This document shows, piece after piece, positions 25,110 to 37,104 of a stretch of 64,000 nt of DNA. Position 1 is the first letter of the stretch. Each line of letters opens with the position of its first letter. Position numbers and translations under genes: made by a program. Source of the DNA: Toxotes chatareus (Eukaryota; Chordata; Actinopteri; Toxotidae); NCBI GenBank assembly GCA_016801885.1, contig CM028884.1:8994181-9058180 (forward strand), written 5' to 3'. The notes below the pieces were generated by a model. That model was not told the origin of the DNA. It ran no database searches and was given only the letters and a program-made list of their open reading frames with translations.

Positions 25110-25800
25110 ATACATACATATATACCTATTATAAACGTTTTTATATTTTTGTTTTGTGCATTTGCAGTGTACATACTGTCCACACTTGTCCTCACATGTA
25201 GTTCAGTCCGAGCTGATGTCTTTGCACGTGAGTACATGGTCGTGTTGTGTATACTTGTAGCATATGGTGCTGCAGTGTGCGTGCATATATTTTTATGTTG
25301 TTTTGCGTACGTGCACGTCAGTGTTTTTGTGCTTGTGTGCATATGTACTCATGTCTCTGTGAATATGCATGTATTGTATTGTGTTGGTTCAGGTCCTTGG
25401 AGGACGTGACCTGTGTGGGTAAGGACAGTGTTTAGGGAGGTGAATTGGGAGGAGGCCAGCCTTCTCATTAGCAGGGCAGATGTGAGGTCGCTCTGACCAG
25501 ATTGCTAGCCACTTCCTTAAAAAAACAGCTCACCAATGGCCTGGCGTGAGACTAACGGAGGGGGGAGGTGGGCAATGGAAATGTCCTGTGTTCCTGACAT
25601 ATTGTGAGTAGCCACCAGACAGGGGAAAGCCAGCAGTCTTAACCCACCTCAGAGGCCACTGGACGCTGCCCCCCTCCTCCTCCTCCTTGCCTTCACAACA
25701 ACATCCTTGTACAAGAACGATGGTCAAAAATAACACAAGCGGAAAACTGCAATGAGCTGCTACTTTATCCCTCCTGGACCCCCCCTGGGATGATTAGCAA
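25110..25800. other. Non-coding stretch, no gene seen
   Basis: Degenerate TG/CA-rich, TACGTGCACG-type low-complexity sequence up to about 25380, then GC-richer unique sequence. The 102-codon plus-strand frame at 25101-25409 is a by-product of the TG-rich composition. Confidence 0.55.
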
Positions 25801-25807
25801 TCCAAAC

Positions 25808-25872
25808 TGAAAGAAAAAGAGACAGAAGGAGAGGGAGGGAGTGAAGGTGGGCGAAGGAGAGAAGAAAGGACA
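25808..25872. repeat. Polypurine tract
   Basis: About 65 nt almost entirely A and G on the plus strand. Confidence 0.75.
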
Positions 25873-25884
25873 GGCATGGAACCA

Positions 25885-26060
25885 ATTTCACCACAATTTT
25901 CATCCCTTTAGAGATGCTTGTTCGTGAAATGATGAGGAGGCCATTAGAACAACAGATTAAGTAATTACAGACCGAAGGCCAAATCATAATCTCTCGTTCC
26001 TTTTCTTCTCCTTTTCTCTAATGGCAAAGTCAAGATGGCTGCCAGTTTCAGGAGCATGTG
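25885..26060. promoter_or_regulatory. Candidate conserved non-coding element
   Basis: Non-repetitive sequence with ATGATGAGGAGGCCATTAG, CAGATTAAGTAATTACAGAC and AAATCATAATCTC (paired homeodomain-like words), just downstream of a purine tract. Confidence 0.3.
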
Positions 26061-26499
26061 AGGTGAGATCTTGATGAGGGACTGCAACTGGCTTTCAATG
26101 AAATATGAAATACATGCGCTGCACTTTTTAAAGTAATTAATTAACCATGTTTTACACCATCTGTTCTTTAATAATACATTTATAAAAGGGGGCATGTTTA
26201 GCCTGTATGTTAGAATTTAATGTGTTAGATTTAAGGCAATGTAGTGGCCAATAATTAAATACAACATGAGTGAGTCATTCTGAAGTGGCAGCGGGCACAA
26301 AGAGAAATGCCTTTGTGTCTGTACATTATAATCACACACTCAAGCAGTAAGGGAGAGTGGGGTTGCTCCTAACGGTGCTAATGGCTGTGTGTGTGTGACA
26401 CTAGCTAGAATCAGGTAGAGAGGTCACACCGCCAAGCAGGGAGCAAGTGCAGGGAAAAGAGGGGTCAAGGGCGAATAAATTGCTCGGCCCTTCTTTTTG

Positions 26500-26690
26500 A
26501 GATGACAAACACGTGCTCCTGCCAGAAGGGAACCATTAAAAATAATTTACACAAGCTTTATGTTGGCTGAGCTCTTTTTGATGCAGTGTTTCCCCTGGCA
26601 ATTATGGCTATGGCGCAGCTCCAGCCATATGGCCAGTCGGGCAGTGGGCCGTGAGGCTCAGGAATACCTGGGTGGTTAATTAAGAGCTGT
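26500..26690. promoter_or_regulatory. Candidate regulatory block
   Basis: Complex sequence including ACCATTAAAAATAATTTAC, GCAATTATGG, the palindrome GCCATATGGC and GTGGTTAATTAAGAGC. It overlaps the hAT-end-like string at 26584, so part may be transposon-derived. Confidence 0.25.
26584..26594 (+). mobile_element. Possible hAT-type terminal sequence
   Basis: CAGTGTTTCCC followed by C matches the terminal inverted repeat start typical of many hAT DNA transposons. I found no matching GGGAAACACTG end nearby and could not define an 8-bp target duplication, so at best it is a single-ended remnant. Confidence 0.15.
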
Positions 26691-26732
26691 TGCCAGGGCC
26701 ATAGGAGGCCAATCTCAGATCTTCCACACCCC

Positions 26733-26747
26733 CACCACCACCACCAT
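26733..26747. repeat. (CCA)n short trinucleotide repeat
   Basis: Five CCA units within a C-rich stretch. Confidence 0.8.
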
Positions 26748-26749
26748 CT

Positions 26750-29440
26750 CTGCTAACACTCTCGCTTCCTCCTAGAGCAGACCCTCCACTGTGACCTACT
26801 GTTGTCTCTACTCGCTCACAAGCAGCAGCCACTAGGGACAGGGAGAGGCCACCGGTAATTATTTGAGATAACATCCCCCAAGTTGAGGTGGGATATGTGA
26901 GACAGGAGAAAAACTATGTGCTGTGTTGTGTCTGTGTTTTTCTGTTTCTGGATGTGTGTGTGCATGGTGCACATGCGTGTGTGCAAGCTGGTGTAAGTGT
27001 GTGTATACTCCAGAGCAAAAAGGTCAACATTTCCACTTTCCTCCTCGAGTGAGTGTAATGCTTCTTTAGAATGGAGGGCAACGTAGCCGTGCTTTTCATA
27101 AATACCTCATTCTGTATTCAGACATTTACTGTACTCTGCTCTCTGTCACCAGACCAATTTGAATAAACTATTCTCACTTGTCAGGGAGCACTCGCCTCAC
27201 TTTGATTGACATGTACATTTTTCAGTGACTGTAAAAAGAAAATATGGATATAAAGCACTGGGCCATTTCAGATAGGAAAGAAATGTATTGTGATATAAAA
27301 GGTACTGTAATAAATAATTATACTGCACGTTTTAGTGTAATCAGAAAACAGGCCCATTGCATTCTGGTCCCCTAAATGGTTTAGTAATGGCTGGTCACAA
27401 CAGACACCACTCACTGTTTAATGAAACATCAGTCATCAGATACGGCCTACACTCCCATTATGAACATTATCTTTATAGATCACATGATGTCATTAAAGTC
27501 CTTGCATGTAAAAATATTTGTAAACCGCAGACAATACAACAACTTCTGTAAACCATTACAATTTGAAACCAAAACAATTTTCAACTCATCTCTCTAGTCT
27601 TCCTCTATCTATTGACCTTACGGTGTTATCATGGTTCATGTTGTCATAACATATAGCTTTGACCTTGGCTGAGGTCTTCACAAGCCCCCTGTCTAAACAT
27701 ATTGATATTCATAAAAGCACTATCACTCTATCAATCTGCTAGACAGAGATCTAATACAGTATAATGAAGCAATAATGAGGAATTTTCTCTTGTTAAAATG
27801 TCATTTATGTAATGAATAAAAGATGATGGGTTCAGCTGTCTCTGCTTTGTTCTCAATCAGTTTTTTTTTTTTTTTTCCTCTGGCCTGTACACTAACAATG
27901 GCGTCATTGGCAGACATTGTCCCAATAATCAGCCAAAATTGCTTCATGTTTCCACTGTATAAACAATCATTAGGATGTTGTTTTGTTCATTCGCTTCGCC
28001 TCAGCCTTTCATTTGTGAACAGTGGCTGCAACAAAAACACTGACAGCTTCTAATCTGAATCTGTGATAGTTCAGAATGTCCTGATTGTGACAGCATAGCA
28101 AGGCAAATACATTTGTGACTGTGTCTGCGAATGCATGTGTTTGTGCCACTCTATATGTGTGTATGTGTGTGTGAGTGTGTGTCAGTAACCCCCTGCTGAC
28201 TCTCCACCTCATCTCCATATTCCTTTATGGGAAATGTAAATGGATACATGATTATCTTTACACGGACCCAAGCAGGAAATGGGATCCTACCCTTCACTGT
28301 GACTAAAGAAGAGAGGGAAATGTTATGGTACACATTATAAATGATTTATGTGTGTAGAGTATGGCATCTTTTCCTTGATAACCTCTCCTGTGTGTTTTTA
28401 CGTGCTCGCTTTTCAACTGAGATTCAGTAAGGTCCCAATGGTGCAGTGTTCTTCTCCCTGTACCTCTCTAAACAATAAACAGCATTATCTGTTTGCCTGT
28501 CTGCTTTCAGTTTTCAGCCGTTTACGCTGACCTGGTATCTTATGGTAATAAATCCCAGCGAGTGAATGAATGGTGATATACTTGATGCTGAATAATTGGT
28601 CATTTTTGTTGCAAGCTCCCCTGCTTCACATTATAGTGATAATGAAGGCCTGCTGAATATGGTGATCAGTGTGTGTGTGTGTGTGTGTGTTGGATATGTG
28701 TCTCTGTGTGCATCTGTCATCTGTGTGTGTGTTGCAGAGGTGTCTCCTGAGTCAGGGATTATTGCTGATAGATTATTTCTTCAGCCCCCTCGTTATCACT
28801 GGATCAAACAGACATGTGACCTGCACTTCATCACTCTATTCATCCTCCTCTTAAACTGAGCTCTGGAGACCTGCAGAGAAGGCTGCTGGAACCGAATATA
28901 TAGGGCTGAGTTGAGACCAGGGGTCCGTAATACTGCTGCACTGGGACCCTTTTGCATAATTGTAAACCCTTGCTAGGGCTGTGTGTACTATATCTTTACC
29001 AGCATTATGAATTTGGTTTTACAGCTGAGAAGACCCTATTTGAAAATGGGGCATGTGGTTGATTTTAAATCAGTTTTCATTCACCTAGTATCACTCTGTT
29101 TGCAGTGAGGTAGAAAATTTGGAGGTTTTAAAAGAGATAGCTCTTTAAAATATTATTCTCGTCTCTCCCACGCTGTTCTGGCCTCTACTGTCCAGACTCA
29201 TGTTCCAGTCCCTGTTATTATGTGATATTGTCGTCACCTGTCCTCATTACTAGTTGAAGGACAGGCCCTTTGATGCTCATTAGTGAGCGCCCCTGTGTCA
29301 GCAATACAGACTAGTCATAGGGAGGTGGTGTAAGCTGCAGCTATGAGAGACTGTGATGTCAGCCAACCTGTGTATACCATGACAGTGGTGACACCCAGCC
29401 GGTCCTCCTTTTGTCAGGGGCCCCTAACGAGGTCATCACT
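26750..29440. other. Non-coding stretch with microsatellites
   Basis: Includes poly-T of 16 (27861-27876), a TG tract (28156-28182) and (GT)n at 28669-28691. Open frames here follow these repeats. No gene is supported. Confidence 0.6.
28669..28691. repeat. (GT)n microsatellite
   Basis: About eleven GT units. Confidence 0.9.
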
Positions 29441-29448
29441 GCCCCTGA

Positions 29449-29480
29449 GACAGGGGTCACCCTTACATTTGACCCCTGTC
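29449..29480. repeat. Perfect 11-bp inverted repeat with receptor-like half-sites
   Basis: GACAGGGGTCA and TGACCCCTGTC are exact reverse complements separated by 10 bp (29460-29469). Each arm holds a GGGTCA half-site of nuclear-receptor type, and an AGGTCA lies about 20 bp upstream (29430-29435). Confidence 0.7.
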
Positions 29481-29649
29481 CCTCCCCACGCTGTAATGTC
29501 AACAACTCCTCCCATCACCTGCCCAGTGGTGTCCCTGTGCCGCTCTACCTCATTGGCTGGTGACATGCCGAGCTGTCAAGCAAGTGGGCAGTGTGTGTGG
29601 AAATCAAGGTGGGTTGATGTCTTTTAATGAGACAGACGTAGAGCCCCGC

Positions 29650-30895
29650 TAATGTCCCCGCCTTCGTTAGGCAGGACCCAGCTGCAGCCTGTCAGCCCCC
29701 TTGTTAAGCTCAGCCCTGGTAGGACGGCCAGGCAGGGCAATACGGCTGTCGCTCTGTCTGTCTGTCTATCAGTTGGTCAGGTTCTCCCCTCCTCTCTCCC
29801 CTTGGTAGACCTTAGTCTCCAGGGTGGAAAGCAAGCTCTGTCTGCCTGATGGCATGGTACTGTATGTCAGGGCTGTACTCTCTGCTGCTTTCCCTGGATC
29901 CTGGGAGGTGGTTGGCTAATGATCCGCCGACAGGGCTTTGGGGCGCTCCACGGCATTTTGTTTCCTGATTAGAATTCAGCGGCGGCCTTTGTCAACAGCG
30001 ATGTCAGCCTCTGTAAGGACAAAGCATTGTTACCAGGAGCATAATTAAATCTGTTTCCTGTGAATCTGCCACCTGTGTTGACCAGGCAGTCAGGGATTCA
30101 GAGATGTTTTTTCACCTCCCACTCTGTGTTTTGTGTTTATTCTCTCCCTCCTCCTACCTCTGTATTTGTTGCTAATATACTATGTAACAGGGAGCCAGCT
30201 ATATAACAGAGACAGGATAGAATTTTGTTTTTCGGGGATAACGTTTTGTGGGAATTATGCAAACAGCAGCAAACACAAATTGGAAAATAAATTTACCATA
30301 GTGATTCATAACTTGACAAACTGCCATCAACATTTAAAGTTTTGCATTTATAATATTTTTAATAATATTATAAATACAACATAACAAAATAACAATGGAT
30401 ATGTATAGATGTTAATATATAATATATATACTTTCACATTGGTATTACATTTTATCATTTAATTTATGCTGTATTTATATAAATTATATGCATCTGTCGT
30501 AACCTTGTTATAAAAGACTACAGTTATCTGTCTCATCAAATACACAGTGACATGTAAGCCAGAGCTAACCAGACCATTAAAAACAACAGCAGTCCCTGGG
30601 ATATGGACTGGTCAGAAATTAATTGGCCCCATGGCTGTTTGAAAGCACAGAGAAAACAACTCCATGGAGTGGATCAGGATTTCCCACATAAAATACGTCA
30701 ATTTTCCCCGCTCAAGCCAGTCGAGCAATAATGACCCCATGGTGCTGTAGAGTGGTGTGACAACACAAATGACACTACACTGTGTGCTAATGACATGGGA
30801 TGTAGTCGCTGGGTAAACATGGCAATTAAACAACAGCCTCAGACTGAGTGGGGCACACATAGAACCTTCATAGACCCCATTGTGTCTTTGTTTTA
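29650..30895. other. Non-coding stretch, GC-rich then very AT-rich
   Basis: 29650-30010 is comparatively GC-rich without exon signals. 30340-30500 is extremely AT-rich (TATAT/AATAAT words). No transcript feature is supported. Confidence 0.55.
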
Positions 30896-30898
30896 GCG

Positions 30899-30970
30899 CA
30901 CTCTCTCTCTCTCTCCCTCTCTCTTTCTCTCTCGCTCTCTCTCTTTCTCTGTTTCTGTCTCTCTCTCTCT
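30899..30970. repeat. (CT)n-rich pyrimidine tract
   Basis: About 70 nt of interrupted CT repeats. The 120-codon minus-strand frame rich in Arg-Glu here (30612-30974) is its translation and is not a gene. Confidence 0.9.
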
Positions 30971-31221
30971 GCAAGACATTTGCATGCTGGAGGCATAATT
31001 GGCTGGTCTCATGGTGGCGGTGGCAGTATTCCTAGAACGAGGACATCTCAATGCACCTCACACGTCCTCACTGTCACAAGGCTCGCTGCTGAAAGCCTTC
31101 CTGACACAAACACTGCAACACAGAACGCTCCCACAATGGCAGCCATGTCTGCTCCCACTCAAACTACACCCTGTGACAAGAGGGAGCTGAACTAAGCACA
31201 TTTCTCTGCCCCCCCTTGCAG

Positions 31222-31344
31222 TTTCCAAAGTTCAGGATTACCGTCAGCATGCAGGAGCTCTGCTGGAGAAGTTTTTTGCTTGGAGTTTGGAGGGTGACAG
31301 CCTAGCTGTAGCAGTTTGCTGGAGGAAACTCATGTTGAGTTTGG
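31222..31344 (+). other. Candidate internal exon, phase 1-1, unrecognised
   Basis: The acceptor TTTCTCTGCCCCCCCTTGCAG is strong (long pyrimidine tract, CAG). It is followed by 123 nt ending at a GTATGT donor at 31345. Only one frame is open. It enters and leaves in phase 1, so the exon would be symmetric (41 codons' worth) and skippable without a frameshift. The peptide includes VQDYRQHAGALLEKFFAW, an amphipathic-helix-like stretch. I do not recognise a family. The frame closes immediately past the donor, and there is an in-frame stop before the acceptor. No flanking partner exon is evident, so chance remains likely. Confidence 0.22.
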
Positions 31345-31599
31345 GTATGTAGGCACATTTGAACATGCAGTGACTTATAAGTGGCACATTTTGTATGCAT
31401 GATGGACTGAATTCAAATCTCTTGTCAATAGGAATGTAGCCCACCAATGTGTTACATGTTTCCTATTTCAGAAAACACAAAGTAACATAAACATGGTGAG
31501 TTTGTTTCTTCTGCAACCCTCAGTGTTAATCTCCACTCACTATCATAAATACACCTTTTTTTCATCTTTGAATCACTCATTGAGCAGATTAGTACGAGT

Positions 31600-31785
31600 A
31601 TGCGTACACACAGGTGACATTACAGTGTGCCACGGTAGCCAACACTTGCCCGTCACATTGATAGAGTACCCCTGCCAGAGCCTTATTTCATTCACCCGTG
31701 GAACAATTAGCAATGCTGAGCGGTTTTGCAATTAACAGCCTCATAACTGTCACATGCCCCAATTTTAAATCAGCAGGAGTAATAT
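31600..31785. promoter_or_regulatory. Candidate conserved non-coding element
   Basis: Complex sequence with GTGGAACAATTAGCAATGC (SOX/homeodomain-like), GGTTTTGCAATTAACAGCC and CCCAATTTTAAATCAGCAGG, and no simple repeat. Enhancer-type by texture. Confidence 0.35.
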
Positions 31786-32319
31786 CTGTTTTAGAGCAAA
31801 GTTTAATTACAAAGTAAAGCATTTGCATTGCAGCTATTACCATTTTTAAATGACATTATTATTACTTTGTTCATTTTTTAAAATGCTACAACCACTACAG
31901 ACAAGGCCCCTACCTGTGGCAAGAGGTAGGTTTTGGAAGGGTTTGTGTGTCACTGTCACACTCACACGGAGAAATTACACAAAATCTGATAACAATGCAT
32001 TCAAAAGCTTGGCTTTACCCCTGAGTGGTGATAGAGAAATAAAGTTTTTAGGTGACTGAATGAATGACTGCCGGTGCCAGAGGAATAGCATTCACTTCAG
32101 GCTTGACATTCTCCATCAAACTGCAGCATACTCTTGTGAACAAACAGTCTGTCTAAAACTCTAAATGGGCTCAGTCAAAATGGAAGCTAGAGCCCAGTCA
32201 AGGCTTAAATCATCTCTCTGTTGAGCTCAAAAGAGAAGCGTCGAAGCCAGAAAATAGAAGAGCCGGGCTGATGGAATCTGGCGCAAACACATTCCCACCT
32301 TTCCAATCTTATTTTCGTC

Positions 32320-32640
32320 TCTCGCCTTCTGCCTGGTTCCCTTGCAGGGGCTTAGTGTACTTTTTGTGTCCCAGTGCGTACAAAGTCTATCAGAATGCAT
32401 TTGTTTCAGGGAGCCCCCATTCACTTTCAAAGGGTTAAACAGACCATTCACCAGCCTGTCAACATTCCCTGGCCCGCCTCACGGAAAAGTCTGCTCGAGT
32501 TTTGTTCCCGATCAACACTTGTCTCCTCGGCCCGTTGTTGCTCGCGTCGTGTAATATCCATGACAATCGTGTTGGGCTTTTCAGGGGGCTCTGTAGCACC
32601 CATTCTGTGGGGCCACTTTCAGGCCATAAAGAGCTTTATT
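32320..32640. promoter_or_regulatory. Candidate regulatory element, CpG-dense core
   Basis: The block includes GGGTTAAACAGACCATTCACC, then a CpG-rich core (32478-32572, about ten CpG) with CTCGGCCCGTTGTTGC and GACAATCGTGTTGGGC (SOX-like). The 181-codon plus-strand frame from 32374 overlaps it but has no recognisable domain. Confidence 0.35.
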
Positions 32641-32644
32641 TGTG

Positions 32645-33670
32645 TGGATTTGAAAGAGTCATGTGAAGTGCCCTTAGGCTGGAATCCTCTTCAGCGGGTC
32701 ACCACTGTCTCAATGGGCTTCACACTCACAGGCGGCCATCAGTACTGCCCTCACGTTCTTATGAAGCAACATCAACGCCACTGCTGCAAGAGTTCTGAAA
32801 GTCCTCTGAATGTTACACTACAGGCAGAAACAGAGGGGGGTGGAGAGGACAAGGAAAGAAAGGTGATACTAGCTGAGAGACCCAGGGAGGGAGATAACGG
32901 CCTGCAGTGGGAGGGGTGAAGAGCAAAAGTGAAGGAAAGGAACATTTTGGGGTTTGGACGCGAATGATGAGCACAGTGGCTTAAGTTCTTGACTTGTCTG
33001 AATTTCTAACATCAGCAACACCAGGATCCTTTCTGACCCCCAGATCATCCCTCTAACATACCCGCCTAAAGTGTGTGGGCACACACAAACCACACAGCAT
33101 CCAACGGCGCAGGACCGGGGCGTGGGAAGTAAGGGAGGTCCAACGGCGTATCCATTTTCACGGACCATATGGAAATTCTGTTGTGTCGCAGCGGACACGT
33201 TAGATAGCAGTGACCCTAACGGCTGAGTGTGTGTATGCTGAATGGTAAACAGTGTGGAGAGGGGCGTCAACCTGACCCCCAGCATATGGGTATCCATTCT
33301 GAAGGAGGGCTTTCACAAACACAGCCATGCTGCCAGGCAGGCCCCTGGGACTTTGATTTGTTAATGAATTGCTCTATTGACTTGCATCTTCGCTTGCTTT
33401 ATTAGAAGATACCAACAACACTCCCTGTTTTCTTTTTTCCCCTTCTTTTTATTCCACCCTGATCTTATGCACAGAGAATATGTGGGCAGAAGGGGGGCTG
33501 GGTGGGGTGGGGGCATTACAGAATGCTATTGTATGTTTGACTTAAATCTTCAGGCTTGTCATCTGTTTTTCCCTCTCTTCTGTGGCCTCCATTCTTAAGC
33601 CCAGCTAATTTGTATTGTGGCAATTTAAGACAACTCTTCAGTGCTCAGTGATGCAAGAGAACAAACCTAA
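32645..33670. other. Non-coding stretch, no gene seen
   Basis: The minus-strand frame 32869-33297 (142 codons) and the plus frame ending at 32919 overlap without domain or splice support. Confidence 0.5.
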
Positions 33671-33672
33671 TG

Positions 33673-33720
33673 CCCCGCTCCCCCCCCCCGCCCCACACAC
33701 ACACACCCCCACCCTCACAC
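33673..33720. repeat. C-rich/(AC)n low-complexity tract
   Basis: Poly-C and AC units intermixed. Confidence 0.85.
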
Positions 33721-33724
33721 CAAC

Positions 33725-36590
33725 ATCTCAGACAGGCCATGGCCCAGGACCAGCCTCCTCTAAATCTATTTCCCAGTCCCTCCCCAGCCCTCATTACCAT
33801 GTGGAGACAATAATGGTTTTGTCAGGACGATACCTGCTTTACAAGTAGCAGATTATTGTGTCCTGCCAGTGTTAACACAACAAGTACAAGCCCTCTGTCT
33901 GTGGCCATTCCACCGGCTGTCAGCACTCATCCATAATGGCAGTGTCACAGCATAACACACGGCACACAAAGATGTGTGACCCTCCAGCTACATGCACAAA
34001 GACATACAGCTCTGTAAGACTTACACAACATATGGCTACAGCATTATGTCCCTTGGTTCTTCGTCAACCCACCCTGGAGCCAAAAACTTCCTGCCCTTTG
34101 TCCAGAAAATGTGTTGCCCCTGGTTGCTAGGCCACACAGTGCCATGGTTGTGCACCAATTACACCACACTTTACCAGGAGTGCCATCTGCATGCCAAATG
34201 GGCCATTCTGTCTGGGCATTCTGGTGCGATAGGTGTGAATTTTACAGGCGTAAGAGTGTATTAAAGACAGCAGGAGTCTTGTATGTGTGTGTGTTTATTT
34301 TTTTCTGTTCATGCATTTCTGCATCTTTTTCTCACTGTGTGATTATGATATTAAACATGAAATACAGCTTTTACATTGCTGCTGTGTGGGTCACCGTTGT
34401 CAACAGCAAACAGAAGCAAAGAAAGGCGAAGAAAACTGTCCTCATATCTAATCATGTTGAACTTCCAGTGACATCTGGGTACATGGGCAATTCAAAGAGA
34501 GTTTGTCATTCTTAAACCAACACAATGGAGAACGCGTGTTTTACTGCGGCTAGGGGCTTTTATCAAGTAGCTGTGTCTCAGAGGCTCTATTGACAGTGCC
34601 TCATGCAATACCTTTGCTTACACTGTCCTAGAATGACATGAGAGGAAGTGTAGCAGACTTTGACAGCCTTTCATCACAGTTGCAGACATTAGGAGTCATC
34701 ACAGGAACTGTGATACTGTATTTTTCTTTATCTCTAAAGGAAACTGCTGATATTTTTAGAAAAAAAAAGATGGTTCCATGTGTGTCATTATATTCACTTC
34801 ATATGGAATATTGGTAAAGTTGAAAAGTACTCTAAAAAGACCTTCCTGACTGAATGATGTTGGTCTCTGAATTGAAACAGTCTGTGTCAGCGGCAGCAGA
34901 GAGGTGGACTTATTTAATTTATGAATGCCGGCCAGCTGAAGGAACTTCCTGTGACTGTATATGTGAGGAGGCAGTGGGTCAGCTGGAGGAGCTTCCTGCC
35001 CTCTGCAGAGTGGTGGACGCCTGCTGTGTGGGTATAACATGGCAGGCCAGGTCTATTGTCTGCAAAGAGGATGTGCTCTGGTGTTGTCTTGGCTCTGGGC
35101 CGGGACATACTGCGTATGACGCACGAAAACACTCACTGGCTAAACCCAAAGAGTCAGGGTGGAGCATGTTGCTCTCAGTGAGAGCAGTGGCCTGGCATGG
35201 TGAGGTCGTGTCCAGAGATGAGCAAATAACTAATTTCTATCAGAAGTAAAAGGTCACTTGTGGAATCTTTTTGGGGACATAGCTTTCATTTTAGCATTTT
35301 AGCCACAATATATACACAATAACTTTTTTATTAAAGATTTGTTTGTTGTTGTTTTTTTTTATTACAACTTGCTAAATTAGCTGCCCTTTCCTGAACCTGT
35401 TTTAATTGGTGGGTAGGGGATTAGAACTTTTCTGTAGTATGAAGGTTGTTTTTTCACCTTTCCTACTCTTGTCTTTGACACTACCATATGTGCAGGTTGC
35501 CACTTGGCCCTCGACCTGGGTCTGAGGGTAGTCAGATGAGTATGGCACTGGGCAGAAGGTGAACTAAGGTTTATAAAAGTTCTGTTGGATTCAGGCTGTC
35601 AGGTTCTTCACTGGAGTAATTGTAATTTTCTCAAGTTGCAGAAATTTTAGAATTGCTGGAGTGACACATTCCCATAATGTGTGCTCTATGTTTTAACTCT
35701 GCAAAACATCAGTTGGACAGGTCAGATACACACCAGACCTAATTAATGAATATTTAAATGCTGCATTTCCTTGGATTTCAAAACTCTTGTTTCTCAGCAC
35801 TGTAAGTTTTTTTTAATCAGCTATCATACTTGTGATCATTTTGACTATACTGTCAAAATTTTACTTTTTTAAGAAACACTGAAAAGCTTTGTATACTCAG
35901 CATCATTGCCGAGGCAGAATAAATTCAAATAACCGCAGCTCGCAGACTAAATCTCGACATTTATTAGTCATAAAACAGTCACACAGTGATGGAACGTGCT
36001 GCTGACATGCTGTCAGTTGTCAATTGAAAAGCAAGGCTAATTTCTGATTCCTGAAAAGCCTACATGTTGGAGATGTAGTGCTTTCACCTTCTGAAAAGTG
36101 ACTGGTTGATATCCTATATACTGTATATACAGTTGTAACCTTTGTAAACTTTTACTATGCAATGCAGGATCAGTACAAATCAAAAGATATATGATATCAC
36201 ATAACTACATTCACAGGGGGCCCTGGCCCTGTTAAAGAAAATGTACCATCATTTCACATGAAAGGCAAACCAAGGTTAATGTTCATAGTGTGTCTATCAA
36301 TAGGTGCTGACAGCATATGCCACATAGTATTCATACAGTAGATGGGGTCTGTGCGAGTTTGGATGGACTGGAAACATTTAGACAATTAGGCAGGCATAAT
36401 GATAGGGAGAGACAGAGCTAAGCTACCCAGTGGGGGCAGTCATTTCTACAGAGCTGCATCAGAAACAGTTGGATTTCATTTTGCATGCTGCTGTGCTCTG
36501 AGGAATCTCAATATTTATCCAGTTTGTCTGGCCGTGGCACCTGCCGGGGGAGACATTAGTCATTTGTAAGTATTAACATGGGCATCCCCT
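33725..36590. other. Non-coding stretch, no gene seen
   Basis: Open frames of 134 (34111-34515) and 131 (34854-35249) codons on the plus strand are unrecognised. A 12-bp palindrome CTGTATATACAG lies at 36121-36132. A short complex block with CAGACTAAATCTCGAC and ATTTATTAGTCATAAAAC near 35940 could be regulatory. Confidence 0.5.
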
Positions 36591-36594
36591 CCTT

Positions 36595-36663
36595 CCCTCA
36601 TCTTCCCCGTCTCTCTCTCTCCTTGTCTTCCTCCCCCCTCTGCACTCTCACTCCCTCCCCCTG
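36595..36663. repeat. Polypyrimidine tract
   Basis: CT-rich run of about 65 nt with few purines. Confidence 0.75.
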
Positions 36664-36771
36664 TGAGTACACTGTCAGTCATGTTGTAGCCTTTTAAATG
36701 TCATCCACTTACTGCGGAGAGCAGTCGCCCCACTTGACAGTTTTATTGGGAGACGTTGTGATGACGGTGAT

Positions 36772-36809
36772 GAGAGAGAGAGAAAGAGAGACAGAGAGAA
36801 AGAGAGGTG
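36772..36809. repeat. (GA)n-rich purine tract
   Basis: Interrupted GA repeats. Confidence 0.85.
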
Positions 36810-36814
36810 GGACT

Positions 36815-37100
36815 GGGGGGAGTCATCACTGAGTCAAATCAAATTAGAATAATCAGAGTGATATGATTAATAGGAGTGCCATTGTGGGGTAATCATGCAC
36901 AGCGATCATCACTGCGGTGGACTTCAAATTAGCGTGCCCTGCAGTGAGGCTTTGATCTGGCAAGCATCAAATAAAGCTGGGCGTCAGGTTGTCACATACT
37001 TAAAGTACACCTTCGCCTTGACGTCTTTTCGCCACACTAAAAATAGAGATAGAAGACAAAACGTGACAAAAGGCAGAGGTACAGTCGACAAATGATCGTG
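36815..37100. promoter_or_regulatory. Strong candidate conserved non-coding element
   Basis: Begins right after a GA tract. Words include CAAATCAAATTAGAATAATC, GATATGATTAATAGG, GGGGTAATCATGCAC, TTCAAATTAGCGTG, TTTGATCTGG and GCATCAAATAAAGC, combining homeodomain and TCF/LEF-like sites. No repeats within. Confidence 0.4.
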
Positions 37101-37104
37101 ACTG

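Noticed and set aside
22201..28700. Search for CRISPR-like or long tandem arrays in the TG/CA-rich parts
   Set aside because: Only microsatellites were found; there are no regularly spaced repeats with unique spacers.
30612..30974. 120-codon Arg/Glu-rich minus-strand frame
   Set aside because: The charged segment is a translated CT repeat.
32374..32919. 181-codon plus-strand open frame, the longest in the window
   Set aside because: No recognisable domain, signal or repeat structure; it overlaps a CpG-rich candidate enhancer; the length is plausible by chance in 64 kb of six-frame translation.
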